Positions 43,487 through 54,479 of a stretch of 64,000 nt of DNA are shown here, piece after piece; the stretch's first letter is position 1, and each line of letters starts with the position of its first letter. Under the pieces are notes generated by a model. That model saw only the letters and a list, made by a program, of their open reading frames with translations, did not search any database and was not told the origin of the DNA. Both the position numbers and the translations under genes were made by a program. Source of the DNA: Hyperoodon ampullatus (lineage: Eukaryota > Chordata > Mammalia > Artiodactyla > Ziphiidae). The stretch is taken from assembly GCA_949752795.1 (NCBI GenBank), contig OX457075.1, forward strand, positions 8,972,701 through 9,036,700, written 5' to 3'.

Positions 43487-43950
43487 TATTAGTTCATTAT
43501 TGCTGCCTGATAGATCATCCAAAAACACAGTGGATTAAAACAACACACATTTATTTGGTTCACAATCCTGTGGGTTGGAAATGTAAGCTGTTTCATCTCC
43601 TGTTTTTTCTGGCTTTGGCTGGCCTCCCTCTGCAGTCAAATGCATGTTAGCTAAGCTGTGCCGCTGCTAGGGTTGTCTGGCTTTTGGATGGAGTGATGAC
43701 GGTGACTGGGCTATGTTTCTGTCACCTTCCAGAAGGCTAGCCCAGGCGTGTTTACATGTGGTTACAAAAGTCCAAGAAAGCAAGCAGGGGCCTTGATTCA
43801 GAACTGGTGTAATAACTGTTAACCCAAAGCAAATCACAGGCAGAGTCTCAATTCACCACGTGGCGAATTAGACTCATGGTTTGACAGCATCACAGCAAAG
43901 TTACCTCCCAAATGTTGTGGATAAAAAGAGGGGCATTTTTTTCAATCTAC
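43487..43950 (-). repeat. MaLR (MLT1-type) LTR, antisense
   Basis: AACACAGTGGATTAAAACAA, CACACATTTATTTGG and CACAATCCTGTGGGTTGGAA form the reversed R/polyadenylation end of a MaLR-like LTR. Later text is G+C-richer and includes GAGTCTCAATTCACCACGTGG. Old copy, subfamily unclear. Confidence 0.55.
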
Positions 43951-43969
43951 CTCACTGTCAGTACTACAT

Positions 43970-44155
43970 ACGACACGCAAGGTAACTTACATACATTTCC
44001 CCCAATTATTACAAGAACTCAGTAAGTTAAATACCATTTTTGCATTTTAGAGTTGAAGAAAATAAGATTTAGAGAGACTAAGTAGCTTGTCCAAGATCAT
44101 AAATAATAAGCAGACCAGCTCAGCCTTGGACCAGGATTTGGGTAACCTCAAATCT
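43970..44155 (+). repeat. MIR SINE
   Basis: AAGGTAACTTACATAC, TTACAAGAACTCAGTAAG, GCATTTTAGAGTTGAAG, GACTAAGTAGCTTGTCCAAG ATCAT and GGACCAGGATTTGGGTAAC follow MIR order. Confidence 0.85.
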
Positions 44156-44849
44156 TTAATTTTTGTATTCCTATGTGACCTATTTTTCTATTTTCACAGT
44201 TAACAAATTCTGTTAAATTCTGTTATCAAATTCTAGCATCTTTGTTCCTTCATCTCTTTTCAAAAGTTCATTTAACTGTATTACTGCAACTATACAATTT
44301 ATTCCAGTGTTCTCTTATTAAAAGAAAATTTGAGAGTTGCTGGATTTGGTAAAGACTGAAATGAAACATTTTAGTCTTCTTAAGTAAAACCTAGATAGTC
44401 ATCTATACCAGGGGTCCCCAACCAGTGGGCTGCTTAGATAGTTTGCCCACCCCTTTGGTCGTGGTGTGTGCAGGGGGCATGTGTAGTACCTACTTTTGCT
44501 CCTGACACCCTGTTTTTGTTCCCAGCTCTTCAGAAGTGGCAGTTGAGGTTTTTTTGGTCGTTTTTTATCTTGTTGTCCAGAATTTGCCCCAACTGTGCAT
44601 GCACGCAATTATTTTTAGTCCTCCTAGTTTCTTTGTATTTTGTTGCTCGTGGAGACGTTTGTCCAGGTTCAAGCACTGCAGCAAAGGGTCTGAATGGCAC
44701 TAGGACACCTGGAGGAGGGGACTTCTAGGACTGAAATTCAGCCAGCCTGCCGTATTGGGCTCTGCCTGTCAGAATCAAATGCAATCTTTTCCAAACTTTT
44801 CAGAGGCAAGTTTTTATAAGAATATGAGTGTTCCACGTGCCTACCAAAA
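44156..44849. other. Unassigned non-coding sequence
   Basis: Starts AT-rich, then becomes G+C-richer from about 44400 (CCAGGGGTCCCCAACCAGTGG). I cannot assign a family to the second half. No gene. Confidence 0.4.
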
Positions 44850-44861
44850 GGGATTCCTTTT

Positions 44862-45071
44862 TTTTTTTTTTTTTTTTTGCGGTATGTGGGCCTCTCACTG
44901 TTGTGGCCTCTCCCGTTGCGGAGCACAGGCTCCGGACGCGCAGGCCCAACGGCCATGGCTCACGGGCCCAGCCGCTCCGCGGCACGTGGGATTTTCCCAG
45001 ACCGGGGCACGAACCCGTGTCCCCTGCATCGGCAGGCGGACTCTCAACCACTGCGCCACCAGGGAAGCCCC
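44862..45071 (-). mobile_element. CHR-2 SINE
   Basis: T-tail, TGCGGTATGTGGGCCTCTCA through CCACCAGGGAAGCCCC. The TSD GGGATTCCTTTTT occurs at 44850-44862 and 45072-45084. Confidence 0.95.
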
Positions 45072-45084
45072 GGGATTCCTTTTT

Positions 45085-46005
45085 TAATTCTCGTAAATTG
45101 CCGTATGGTTAGCCTTCGTACTGCCCTAAATGATCTCTACTCATTGTCTCTAGTAAAATGGAAGTGAGACTCGCACATGTTTTATGTTCTCCTCTTGAAC
45201 TGTGCATTCGCATAATTACCACTTCCTTCTAATTGAGTACAAGCACATGGTGACAGCAGCCATACTTCATCCTCATAAAAACATCTCCTAATGTTCACTA
45301 ATTGTTAGTGACATCCTCCCCCCTTCTGCCTGATGTCTGAGATCAACTTCCCTTTGGAAGGAGCAAGTCAAAAGAAGGCCTGAAGGGGATGTTTAGGGAA
45401 ACATGGGTCAGGCAACTTCTGCTCTAGTCTTCAGGAAAAACACTCTAGCCTCCGTGCCTTTTCTGGCTTTTTCTCATCAGAGCAGTAAGAATTTAGCATT
45501 CCAAATGAAGGTGTGAGCTGGGGGACAAGATCAGGAAGAGTATAGCAAGGCACAAAGAATCCTCATGCCCAGAAGATGCCCAGATTTGGATCAGGATTGG
45601 GGTTCCACATAACGCTTGGGACCAGAAAATCAGCTTTTCATAAGAATATTCATTTGCTGGCTCTGTGCCCTGTGCAGAACTCACTCAGGAGTCTGTGACA
45701 GCAGCAGACACCTATGAGGTTCATGGCATCAGATCCTGGTCAGTTTGGGCTCAAAAAATATAAATAAATACTCAAAGAGCATTATCTGTGTAAACTCTGT
45801 TTGGGTAAAGTCTTACTGCTGTGATTCCTGCTAATACTGCACTTTGCCACATCTGTAAGCTAAGCATTTCCATTTTTTAATTTGCTTTAACCATCTCAAG
45901 TTACTGTTTTTCTAAAGGGGCTACAAGCTACTAAAATAGCAATACAGAGTTGGTATTCTAGTTCTGAGTTTTGTGGTAATTTTTTTCCAAATCAAATGCT
46001 TACTT
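45085..46005. other. Unassigned non-coding sequence
   Basis: No gene or repeat recognised in about 0.9 kb. Confidence 0.45.
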
Positions 46006-46035
46006 TTTAATAATAAGGATAATAATAGCTGTTAC

Positions 46036-46412
46036 TGTATTAGTCTGCTAGGGCTACCATAACAAAATATCGCAGATCGTGTGGCTTAAACAACAGAAAT
46101 TTATTTTTCCACAGTTCTGGAGGCTGGAAGTCCAAGATTTAGGTGTCAGCAGGTTTGGTTCTTCCGAGGCCCCTCTCCACGGCTTGCAGATGGTCACCTT
46201 CTCACTGTGTCTTCACATGAGCTTTGTAAGCAAGTGCCCCCGGTGTCTGTGTCCTAATCTCCAGTCGTATTGTATTAAGGTTCACTCTAAAGACCTCCTT
46301 TTAACTTAATCACCACTGTAAACACCTTCTCTCCAAATACAGTTATATCTGAGATACTGGGGCCTCGGGCTCCAACATATACATTTGAGGGGACACAATT
46401 CAGGCTATTACA
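46036..46412 (-). mobile_element. Solo MaLR LTR (MLT1-type) with intact ends
   Basis: TGTATTAGTCTGCTAGGGCT, AAACAACAGAAATTTATTTT, TTCTGGAGGCTGGAAGTCCA, TCCAAATACAGTTATATCTG, GACACAATTCAGGCTATTACA are reversed MLT1 text. It begins TG and ends CA and is flanked by a perfect 5-bp TSD GTTAC (46031-46035 and 46413-46417), as expected for an ERVL-MaLR LTR. Confidence 0.92.
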
Positions 46413-46470
46413 GTTACCAGTCCTCATTTCTGCTGGGTATGATTCTAGTTGCTTTACATAAATTAAGTCC

Positions 46471-46711
46471 ACAGTTTCTCCAACTCAGCACTAGTGACAT
46501 TTTGGTCTGGATAATTCTTTCTGGGTGTTGGATGGGAGGCTCCCCTGAGCACTGTAGGATGTTTAGTATCATCCCTGGCTGATGCCACTGTCAACCCATT
46601 AGATGCCAGTAGCATCTACCTACCTCATCCACCATAGTGACCGTGAAAAACGTGTCCAAACATCATCCAATCCTCCCTGAGGGACAAAACGGTCTCCACT
46701 GAGAACCATGC
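46471..46711 (-). mobile_element. MER20 hAT DNA transposon
   Basis: ACAGTTTCTCCAACTCAGCA, TAGTGACATTTTGGTCTGGA, TGTAGGATGTTTAGTATCAT CCC, TTAGATGCCAGTAGCA, CACTGAGAACCATG. Flanking TTAAGTCC / TTAAACCT could be a decayed 8-bp TSD. Confidence 0.87.
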
Positions 46712-46910
46712 ATTAAACCTATTCTTTACACAACAGTCCAAGTTAATGTTTAATACCCCCACTTCATAAAGAAAGATGCTGAGATCAAAATAGGAATCAT
46801 TGGCCAAAGACACACGGAGACCAAGTGGCAAAGCCAGGATTTGAACACTAGTTATTTTCTCCATGACATGAATCTCCTCACTAATGGCCACCCTACTCCT
46901 CTCTAGCCTT

Positions 46911-47791
46911 CAACTTTCAACCATTTCTAATCCAATTAACTCAAGCTGTGAAACACTGGGCTCAAAATAACCAGTAATTAACCATGTGATGAGACCTTTT
47001 TATGTCTCTGTGAAAATCCAAACCATAAATTGCTTGTGCCTTCCCCAAATACTGAATTATCAGTGTGGCTAATTGTCAACATGACATGGCACCAACACTA
47101 CCCTCTAAAATGGTCATGAATCATTGAGCACTGGATTGGAGGATATACTTCAAGAACAACAGATTATAAGCCTTAGCCTAATCCAACAGCCCATCCACCC
47201 CTAAAATGTATGACACCTCATTTTTAAAGAAGAAAAAAGGAGCTAGAGAATTTGAGATATTGGCCGTTGACTATGCAAAGATGTAGGTACAGAATTAAAG
47301 TTTCAGTTCTGCCTTGAGAGAAACTGTTTAAAGATGAAAAATGCTTGGACAATGCACCCTGGAAAATGTGACAGCTTCAGAGTGACCTTTTCTTTAAAGC
47401 CCATAGGTTCAACGAATACTCTCTGAACTTCTAATAACTCCCAGTGAGGAGTGAAAACTAAGTGGCTGCACAACTGTGTATGCTGAGGTGTTCTGGGAAA
47501 GACGCCTCCCGAACTCTCAAGAGGTAATCTTTGCTTCCCCACCATGAAGCGCAGACTTGATTAACTTTATCTTAGCATACCAATAAATGTTGTACTGGCC
47601 ATAAAAACAGTCAGCTCTAATATAAATCCAACTCCAGTATTTAATTCCTTGACCTTCCATGTCAGTGATTCCTGCAAGCAAGATACATGCCCTGTGAAGT
47701 GTCTCCTTTTCGTTGGCTCTAAATTTACTGTCTGATCACTTTGTAGCTCCTACACTCATCACACCATGAGACAACATAAAAAGGCCTGTTC
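46911..47791. other. Unassigned non-coding sequence
   Basis: No gene or repeat recognised in about 0.9 kb. Confidence 0.45.
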
Positions 47792-47809
47792 CAGAGACCT
47801 TCATATTTT

Positions 47810-48016
47810 AGGGCTTCCCTGGTGGCGCAGTGGTTGAGAGTCCGCCTGCCGATGCAGAGAACGTGGGTTCGTGTCCCGGTCCGGGAGGATCCCACATGCC
47901 ACGGAGCGGCTGGGCCCGTGAGCCATGGCCGCTGAGCCTGCGCGTCCGGAGCCTGTGCTCCGCAACGGGAGAGACCACAACAGTGAGAAACCCACGTACC
48001 ACAAAAAAAAAAAAAA
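47810..48016 (+). mobile_element. CHR-2 SINE
   Basis: GGGCTTCCCTGGTGGCGCAG to CCACGTACCAC plus A-tail. Perfect 18-bp TSD CAGAGACCTTCATATTTT (47792-47809 and 48017-48034). Confidence 0.96.
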
Positions 48017-48221
48017 CAGAGACCTTCATATTTTGGAACATCTTTATCCTACTCTGACTATTCCCTCTGCCCCAACTCTTTCATACAGTAATGAATCTCC
48101 TGGGAAAGGTACGATTTTTTTCAATACAGAGTTGAAGCAAATAGAAAATCTTCATTTCAATTGAGACTGAATCCTCTGGAAATTAGGAAATAATAACTTA
48201 CCTTAAAATATTTCTAATTCC

Positions 48222-48428
48222 GGGCTTCCCTGGTGGCGCAGTGGTTGAGAGTCCGCCTGCCAATGCAGGGAACACGGGTTCGTGCCCCGGTCCGGGAAGA
48301 TCCCATATGCCACAGAGCGGCTGGGCCCGTGAGCCATGGCCGCTGAACCTGCGCGTCTGGAGCCTGTGCTCCGCAACGGGAGAGGCCACAACACCGAGAG
48401 GCCTGCATATAACAACAACAACAAAAAA
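48222..48428 (+). mobile_element. CHR-2 SINE
   Basis: GGGCTTCCCTGGTGGCGCAG to GGCCTGCATA with an AACAACAACAAC-type tail instead of pure A. TSD TCTAATTCC (48213-48221 and 48429-48437). Confidence 0.95.
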
Positions 48429-48437
48429 TCTAATTCC

Positions 48438-49569
48438 CATTGTTTATGCCACAATTTTTAAGGGTGCTCTCCCTTAAAAAGTGTTGTTGTTTCTAATAAG
48501 AATAAAAAAGAAGAATGTTATCATTTAAGTCAGTCAAAACTGAAACAGCCTGACAGACCCCATAAAAAGCAGAGTCCCAGGAGCTTATGGAGACTTCCCT
48601 TGCTTTGCACCGTTTGACGGGGGCGGGAACGTTCTCTCCTCCTTTACCTTTATAACAGACAATTAATGCCAGAGCAGGACTCAGAGCTCTGCAGCCAATA
48701 AAAGAAAAGGCCAAATTCCTTAAATCTTATCTGACTTTCCAGATAATCACTTGCCCAGCTGCCCAAGGTGAGTGAAAATTGAACGGGTCCTCACCTGTGG
48801 TAAAGACAAGTTGGTTCCTCCTGAAAAATGCCTAAAATATATATGTGAACTTTCCCGCTGTGGCTTGCTTGCTACCCTGCTTCTCATCTGAACACCCTAC
48901 TTTCATTCTTTGAGTCCCAAAGCTCTTAAAAGTCAGTGAAAAGGAAAGATAAAGTTGGCCAAGTCACAAATCAGGAGAAAGTTCTGTTTAGAGAAAGCCT
49001 TGGGTAAAATTACACACACCTGCATGAGACCTGAAATTGGAAAGCGGATGAGCGACCATAGGGAGGAAACGTTCCAGTGTGGGAAGAGCGCAGGGAACAC
49101 AGAAACCCAGGGCAAGTGAGAAATGCAGTTACCCAGTTGCTCTGGGTCTCCGTTTGTGGGTTCCCTGAACTTTCCTGGCAGCAAGTGGGTACTGGGACTA
49201 AAATGGCAAAGAGGAGGAGCACTTTTTTCCCTTTCACCTACTAGAGCTCCTATCTACAAAATCACAGAACTGGGCAAAACACCTTGCTAGAGTTTGTATT
49301 AAATTATGATCATAAAACGTAATAGAGCAATGACAAACTTATGGCATCAAGGTGTTCCCATCGGAACTCAAATTCCCAGATATTGTCAAAGCTAATTTTG
49401 CTTCTCTGTTATCTGGCTGCTTCTGAAATCCTCTTGAGAGAAGCTGTGACTTTTAGAATGACTTGGTGGATGGTAAAATGAATGGAATTTTTGAATATGC
49501 CCTCTCTTCTAGGGATGTTCCCTATGCTGAGGAATTGAACAAACTCAATCTAAAATTGGGGCAAGGGGT
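48438..49569. other. Unassigned sequence with promoter-like spot
   Basis: No repeat recognised in about 1.1 kb. It holds a CCAAT/TATA arrangement described separately. ORFs at 48493-48714 and 48933-49237 (minus) show no domain. Confidence 0.4.
48612..48700 (-). promoter_or_regulatory. Promoter-like cluster: CCAAT box, TATA box, GC box
   Basis: On the minus strand, ATTGG (CCAAT at 48695-48699) is followed about 45 bp later by TATAAAG (48648-48654). A G+C tract containing CCCGCCCCC (48616-48625) lies just downstream. Spacing suits a Pol II core promoter. There is no recognisable transcript downstream, so chance is the default explanation. Confidence 0.2.
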
Positions 49570-50020
49570 GACTGCTGTCAAGAGTGACTAGTCCAACGTA
49601 AAGAGCACCCTGTGATGGCACCTCCTGTGTTCTGGTACTGATTGTGGCAGTGACTGCCATGTGCTCGCCAAAACTGGTCTCATTTCCCTCCTGGCCACAA
49701 GCTAGGCTACATTTGCCAGCCTCCTTTGCTGTTAAAAGTGGCCATACTACTGAGTGCTGGCCCATGGAATCATGGAATGTGAGTGGAAGTGATACTTTCC
49801 ACTTGCATGCTTGGCTCATAAAAATGAACTTTCTCTTCCCCTGTCTACAGAATGAAGAAGACACTGTGAAGATCGTCTGGAGAAGGGTCAGATGGAAGGA
49901 TGCTGGGTCCCTGAATGGCCACGTGGAATGCCTCTCTCTGATTGCAAACATGTACGTTGAACTCTGTGTGAATGTGAAAGTTTTATATATTAAGCTACTT
50001 GGATTTAACAGTCTATAGCA
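49570..50020 (+). repeat. Possible LTR-derived mammal-wide repeat
   Basis: TACATTTGCCAGCCTCCTTTGC, AAAAGTGGCCATACTACTGA, GAATGTGAGTGGAAGTGATA, CTGGGTCCCTGAATGGCCAC and TTATATATTAAGCTACTTGG follow a common old repeat with an LTR-like end. Family name uncertain. An ORF through it (49644-50018) is incidental. Confidence 0.45.
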
Positions 50021-50059
50021 CAGATTGCCTCATATACCCTAATGAAATTGAGTACTCAC

Positions 50060-50180
50060 AGGTTGAACTTCATGGCTTCAGTTTCTTCATCTCTAAAAGA
50101 GGGCTACTATCCCCTTTAGCACAGTTTTGGGGGCTATTAAGTGAAAGAGTATAAATATCAAAGTTTTGAAACATACAAAG
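50060..50180 (-). repeat. MIR SINE fragment, antisense
   Basis: GCTTCAGTTTCTTCATCTCT AAAAG, then GGGGGCTATTAAGTGAAAGA, is reversed MIR core. Confidence 0.65.
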
Positions 50181-50869
50181 TATGACATAAGGCATTATTG
50201 TTTTGTAAATTGAGGCAATGTAGTACGGTCTCCTAAATTACAACATTTTTACTATCCCGTTTGCCATCCCAGCGTGCCTCAGCCACAGCACAGACCTATT
50301 CTCTGCAATGGGGACAGTTGACTTCCAAATGCAACCAGGAGGTAGTCATGGCTTTTTTGGTTCTTATCCCTGCTTAGTTTTATTTGTTTGTTTGTTTGTT
50401 TGGTGACCACAGTGACACTTAGTGGTGAATGCATTCATCAAATTCCTTCCTGAAAACAGGATTTGGTTTTGTTTGTTTGACTTTGGGTTTTGAGAAGAAG
50501 TAAGCAAGCAGATTACTGCAGACAGGTAACAAGGGCACTATTGTGGACCAAGAAACATCTGGGCCTGGCTGCTTGCCAGGACGACTACTTCGTCTTGACC
50601 AAGAACAAGCATCCAAGAGAAAGATAAGGCCAACCAGCCACAGCAGTAAGTGAATTAAGGGCAAACTTCTGTGATTTAATCCAAGAAAAGCAAAAAAGGA
50701 TACCTAGTTTCTAGTGTTTCCTATGTTGGCAACAAAATTGTCCAATGCTTTCTCCAACATACATGGTGGTTTTGAGCCCCATGAGTCCCTTATTGAAATG
50801 CATAGGTTACCTTTAGGAGTAGTCAAACTCTAGCCTATTCTCATACTATTCAGGCTGAAGAATCTTAGA
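50181..50869. other. Unassigned non-coding sequence
   Basis: Contains a short TTTG repeat (about 50383-50402). No gene seen. Confidence 0.45.
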
Positions 50870-51025
50870 AGTCATCTAGTTCTCTTTTTTTCCCTCCCCT
50901 TTTGCACATGTGGCCCAATGAGAAATACTTTGTGCAATATCAGACAGTCAGCACCAGCATCCAGATCTCTAGATATCTTGTCCAGGATGCTTTTCACTTC
51001 AGCACACTCTCTGCCATCCAGAGAG
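50870..51025 (+). repeat. MIR SINE fragment
   Basis: CCCAATGAGAAATACTTTGT and TCAGACAGTCAGCACCAGCA, then CAGGATGCTTTTCACTTC, match the 3' half of MIR in diverged form. Confidence 0.5.
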
Positions 51026-51539
51026 CAGTAATATTCTGAAAAGCAAAAATTAAAATAGTATTATTTATCCTTAACCTTGCAGATGTTGTTTCTGTGCCTG
51101 CAACTACCAAAGCATTATCTATGTCCTTGAATGTAGCATATGTCATCTAATATAGTTGCTCACTTTTTGTGTATGTAGGGGGTGGAGATTTGGGGTAGAT
51201 GTAGCAACAAAAGCTACCGTACATTCCCTTCTATGTGCAGTACATATGAACATTATAGAGAACAAAATTACCTTATGTACAGGGGAAAAGTAAGCATGTT
51301 GTAGGTTCTTACTTAATAAGAAACACATTCTAAAAAAATATCAGATTTACTTGACAACAGTTAGCCTTTCCATCAGCCATGGAGAAGCAGTTGGAATGGA
51401 ATGAACTTTAAGTTATTGCACTGATAGGTAGATGCCTGGGTCCTTTGATGACATAAGACACAGGGAATGACATTGTCCCTTGGCTTTTGGCTGCGGCCAG
51501 CTGGCTAAAGTTCCAAGTACAGATGCATCCATTACAGAG
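51026..51539. other. Unassigned non-coding sequence
   Basis: No gene or repeat recognised. Confidence 0.45.
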
Positions 51540-52545
51540 GGCTGAGTGTATGCTCAAACTTAAATTGCACTAAACTGTACCCCTTATCTGCCTTCCTTCC
51601 CAAATTTGCCCCTTCTAGATCTTCCCCATCTTGGTTACTGCCAAACAGCAAAACTGCTCAAAAAAAAATTAGCCTTGCCCTTACTCCCCTCCTTTTCTTA
51701 CACTCCACATCCAGTCTATTAGTAAATCTCATCAGCTGTAGCCTTAATATATGTCCCAAATCTGACTAGTTCCTATATCACCTGTACCACAATCCAAACC
51801 ACCACCATCTCTTTCTTGGATTATTTTAAGAGCTTCTTCATTGGTCTCTCTGCTACTAATTTGGTCCCCATCCATCTATTATCTATTAGCTACAATCAGA
51901 ATCATCCTGTTAAAACATAGGTCAGATCTCTTCATCTCTTTCGGCTCAAAACCCTTCATCAGCTTCCTGATTCTCTTTGCTCACAAGCCAAGGTACTTGC
52001 AATAATCCAGGAAGCCACACCTGAGCTGGTGCCCCCCACCTCTCTAACTTTATCTCCTAGCCCTCCTTCCCTCACTCACTCAGCTTTCATCCCACTGACC
52101 TTCTTCCTGTTGCTCAGACGTGCCCCTCACTCTTCCATCTTCAAACTCTGTACCCTTGCCGTTTCTTCAGCCGCATACCCTGTCTCCTGCAGACTCTCAT
52201 AGCCTGCCCCTTGCCTCTGGCCTTTTCTCTCTGTCACCTTCTCAGTGAGGTCTTCTCCAGCAATTCTGTTTAAGATGGAAACCTCTTCCTGTCTTACCTC
52301 CCCCGCAATCCCCGTCTATCTTTCTGTGCTGTATTTTCCTCCATTCTTCTTATCTAATGTTCATTATCATCCATCATCTTCTCATCTCATATTATTTATT
52401 TTGTTAATTGTCTGTCTCACCTCTCTAGAATGTAACCTCTGTGAAGGCACCAATTTTCGTCTGTTCTGTGAGGTGGTATCTCCAGCACTTAGAATAATAC
52501 AAGGTAGACACTCAAAAAATAGCTGTTGAATGAATAAATGAGCAA
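51540..52545 (+). mobile_element. L2 LINE, about 1 kb of the 3' part
   Basis: A long run in consensus order: TTCTTGGATTATTTTAAGAG, CATTGGTCTCTCTGCTAC, AATCAGAATCATCCTG, CAAAACCCTTCATCAGCTTC, AATGTAACCTCTGTGAAGGC, GTATCTCCAGCACTTAGAAT and the end CTGTTGAATGAATAAATGAG. The real L2 3' terminus is preserved. The ORF is broken. Confidence 0.9.
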
Positions 52546-53959
52546 ATGAGTGAGAAATTAATGAGTAGAGGAAAAACTTAGGATAACTTGGGATTTCAGC
52601 AAGTCTTTATTTTTCTGCTGATCTTAGAGATTAACTTTTAGGGTAATGAGTTCTATAGTGGCAGCCTCCAGACTGAAAAGGTAAGCAGAATGGTCTTCTG
52701 TTCACATAGTATTGTTTCTGGTGTTGTTTTCATTGAATTTAAATGCCTTTTAGGCATGTGATAGATGCTACTGTTCACCACTCTACCTGTGTTCCCATGT
52801 CTTATACTTGGCTGACTTATACATACCTTACCTGCCTGCCTGGTTCTTGAAGGCATTTGAGTTTGTGACCCTGTTAATTTCACTTTAAAGACCACTCTGT
52901 GGAGAAATATTACAGAGGCCAAAGCCATCCTCAGTATTACAGAGGCCAAAGTCATAATTCATTGCTTCTTCTCTTGCGAATTGAGCATTTGTCATGAACT
53001 GGGCTCATGCCAGGGAACCAAAGATGAAGAAGTCCCTCCCTCAGAAGCTGGACATTTAATGGAGCTGTCACAGAAAGTCTGAGTCCCACATGCAGAGGAC
53101 CCTTGCGCTTAACACGAACAGCTTTCTTTTCTCCCCCAGAAGGGTACATTTCAGAGATGCCATCATACAAACTTATCATTAATATTTCCTTCCTTGTTTC
53201 TCACTCTCATATCTCAGATTTGTTTTTCCATCTTAACTGGAAAATAGATTTCTCTCTGAGGAGTGTGGCTCCAGGCCGAAATCTTTTGTGTTGTGATCTT
53301 TTAGGCCCAATGAGGCTTTGTCTGTCAGGCCTCACAGGGAGAAACTGCCCTCCCCAATCCAGACTTGGTACACAGTCAATGCACCGTAGTTTTCTGGAGA
53401 GATTTGCAGTCAAGGACTCAAATATCTGGCCCTGTCCCAGCCCTGCCTGTATGCATATCTGCCTGCCTAACCCAGGTGCCTCCACTCAGAGGCCAACTTC
53501 CCAGGGGCCTGGGCTGAGGCACTTTTTTCCACTCTGACTCTGTACCTTTCTACTCCTGGCCTCCCCCCGGCTCATGGGTCCATACAGAGACAAGAGCCTT
53601 CTGTGTGGGGCTTCTCAACAATGAGATGATTTCCCTTATCTTCCACCTGACCCTTGCCCCTTGCTGTTCTGGGGAGAAAATGGGACACAAGAGGGCCAAC
53701 ACCTCTTTTTGGCTCTTGCTTGCACTCTTGAGGTACATGAATAAAGGCTTGATTGTTACTGGTTTTTTTTGACACTCTACATCCAAGAAAGTTATGGGAA
53801 ACAAGATACTGACTCCTAATTTTCCCGTGTCTCCCCACTTCTCTCCCTTTACCCTCCCTCAATATCTAGTGACCAGTAGAAGGTGCAGCATTTTCTTGGC
53901 TATTACCTATCATTTTGAGAATATGACTTTTCACTTCTATTTAATAATCGCTCCTACTT
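52546..53959. other. Mostly unassigned sequence
   Basis: Includes a near-exact local duplication: TATTACAGAGGCCAAAG at about 52909-52925 recurs at about 52936-52952. ORFs at 53103-53537, 53207-53485 and 53550-53862 overlap in G+C-richer DNA, with no recognised domain. Confidence 0.4.
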
Positions 53960-54465
53960 TGGAATCAATCCCATCCACTGAAAGCCATTAATGACTTCCA
54001 GTTGAACCTAGAATGACATTTAAATTATTTATTATGGATAATCATGCCCCCAAACGTCTGACCCTTGCTTCTTCTCGAGCCTTACCTACTATCAGTTTCT
54101 GCCTCATTCATTACATTTCAGCCATGCTGGCCGTCTTTGTTCTTAAACACAACAAATTCTTTCCTGTCTCAGGGATTTTACACACATTTTTACCTCCTCC
54201 AAAAATACTTTTCCCCAGCTTTTAGCATGGCTGTCTTCTCATGTCTCAGCTCACATGCCACCTCCTTAGGGAGACGTTCCTTTTCTGGTGTGTCCCTCAT
54301 TCAGTCCTTCTAAATTCTGTTACCTTGCTTCATTTTGATAACAGTTGTCACTACCTTAAAGTATGTTATTTATTTGTTGACTTGTTTACTACTAGAATGT
54401 AGCTTTCCTGTACCTCATAGTCTAGGGCCCAGGACAGCGCCTAGTACATCAATAAATGCACTTCC
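53960..54465 (+). mobile_element. L2 LINE fragment
   Basis: CATTAATGACTTCCAGTTGAA, CATGTCTCAGCTCACATGCC ACC, TAGGGAGACGTTCC, ACTACTAGAATGTAGC, GGACAGCGCCTAGTACATCA ATAAATG. Old but in order. Confidence 0.85.
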
Positions 54466-54479
54466 TTCCCATCCTCATA

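Larger units (their letters stand above)
46006..46910 (+). repeat. MIR SINE split by two later insertions
   Basis: Pieces at 46006-46035 (GGATAATAATAGCTGTTAC), 46418-46469 (GATTCTAGTTGCTTTACATA AATTAAG) and 46712-46910 (ACTTCATAAAGAAAGATGCTG, AAGCCAGGATTTGAACAC) join into one MIR in correct order. The first gap is an LTR and the second is a MER20. Confidence 0.82.

Noticed and set aside
53103..53862. Overlapping ORFs of 84-144 codons on both strands
   Set aside because: Mutually overlapping frames in G+C-richer DNA with no domain. Best explained by chance.
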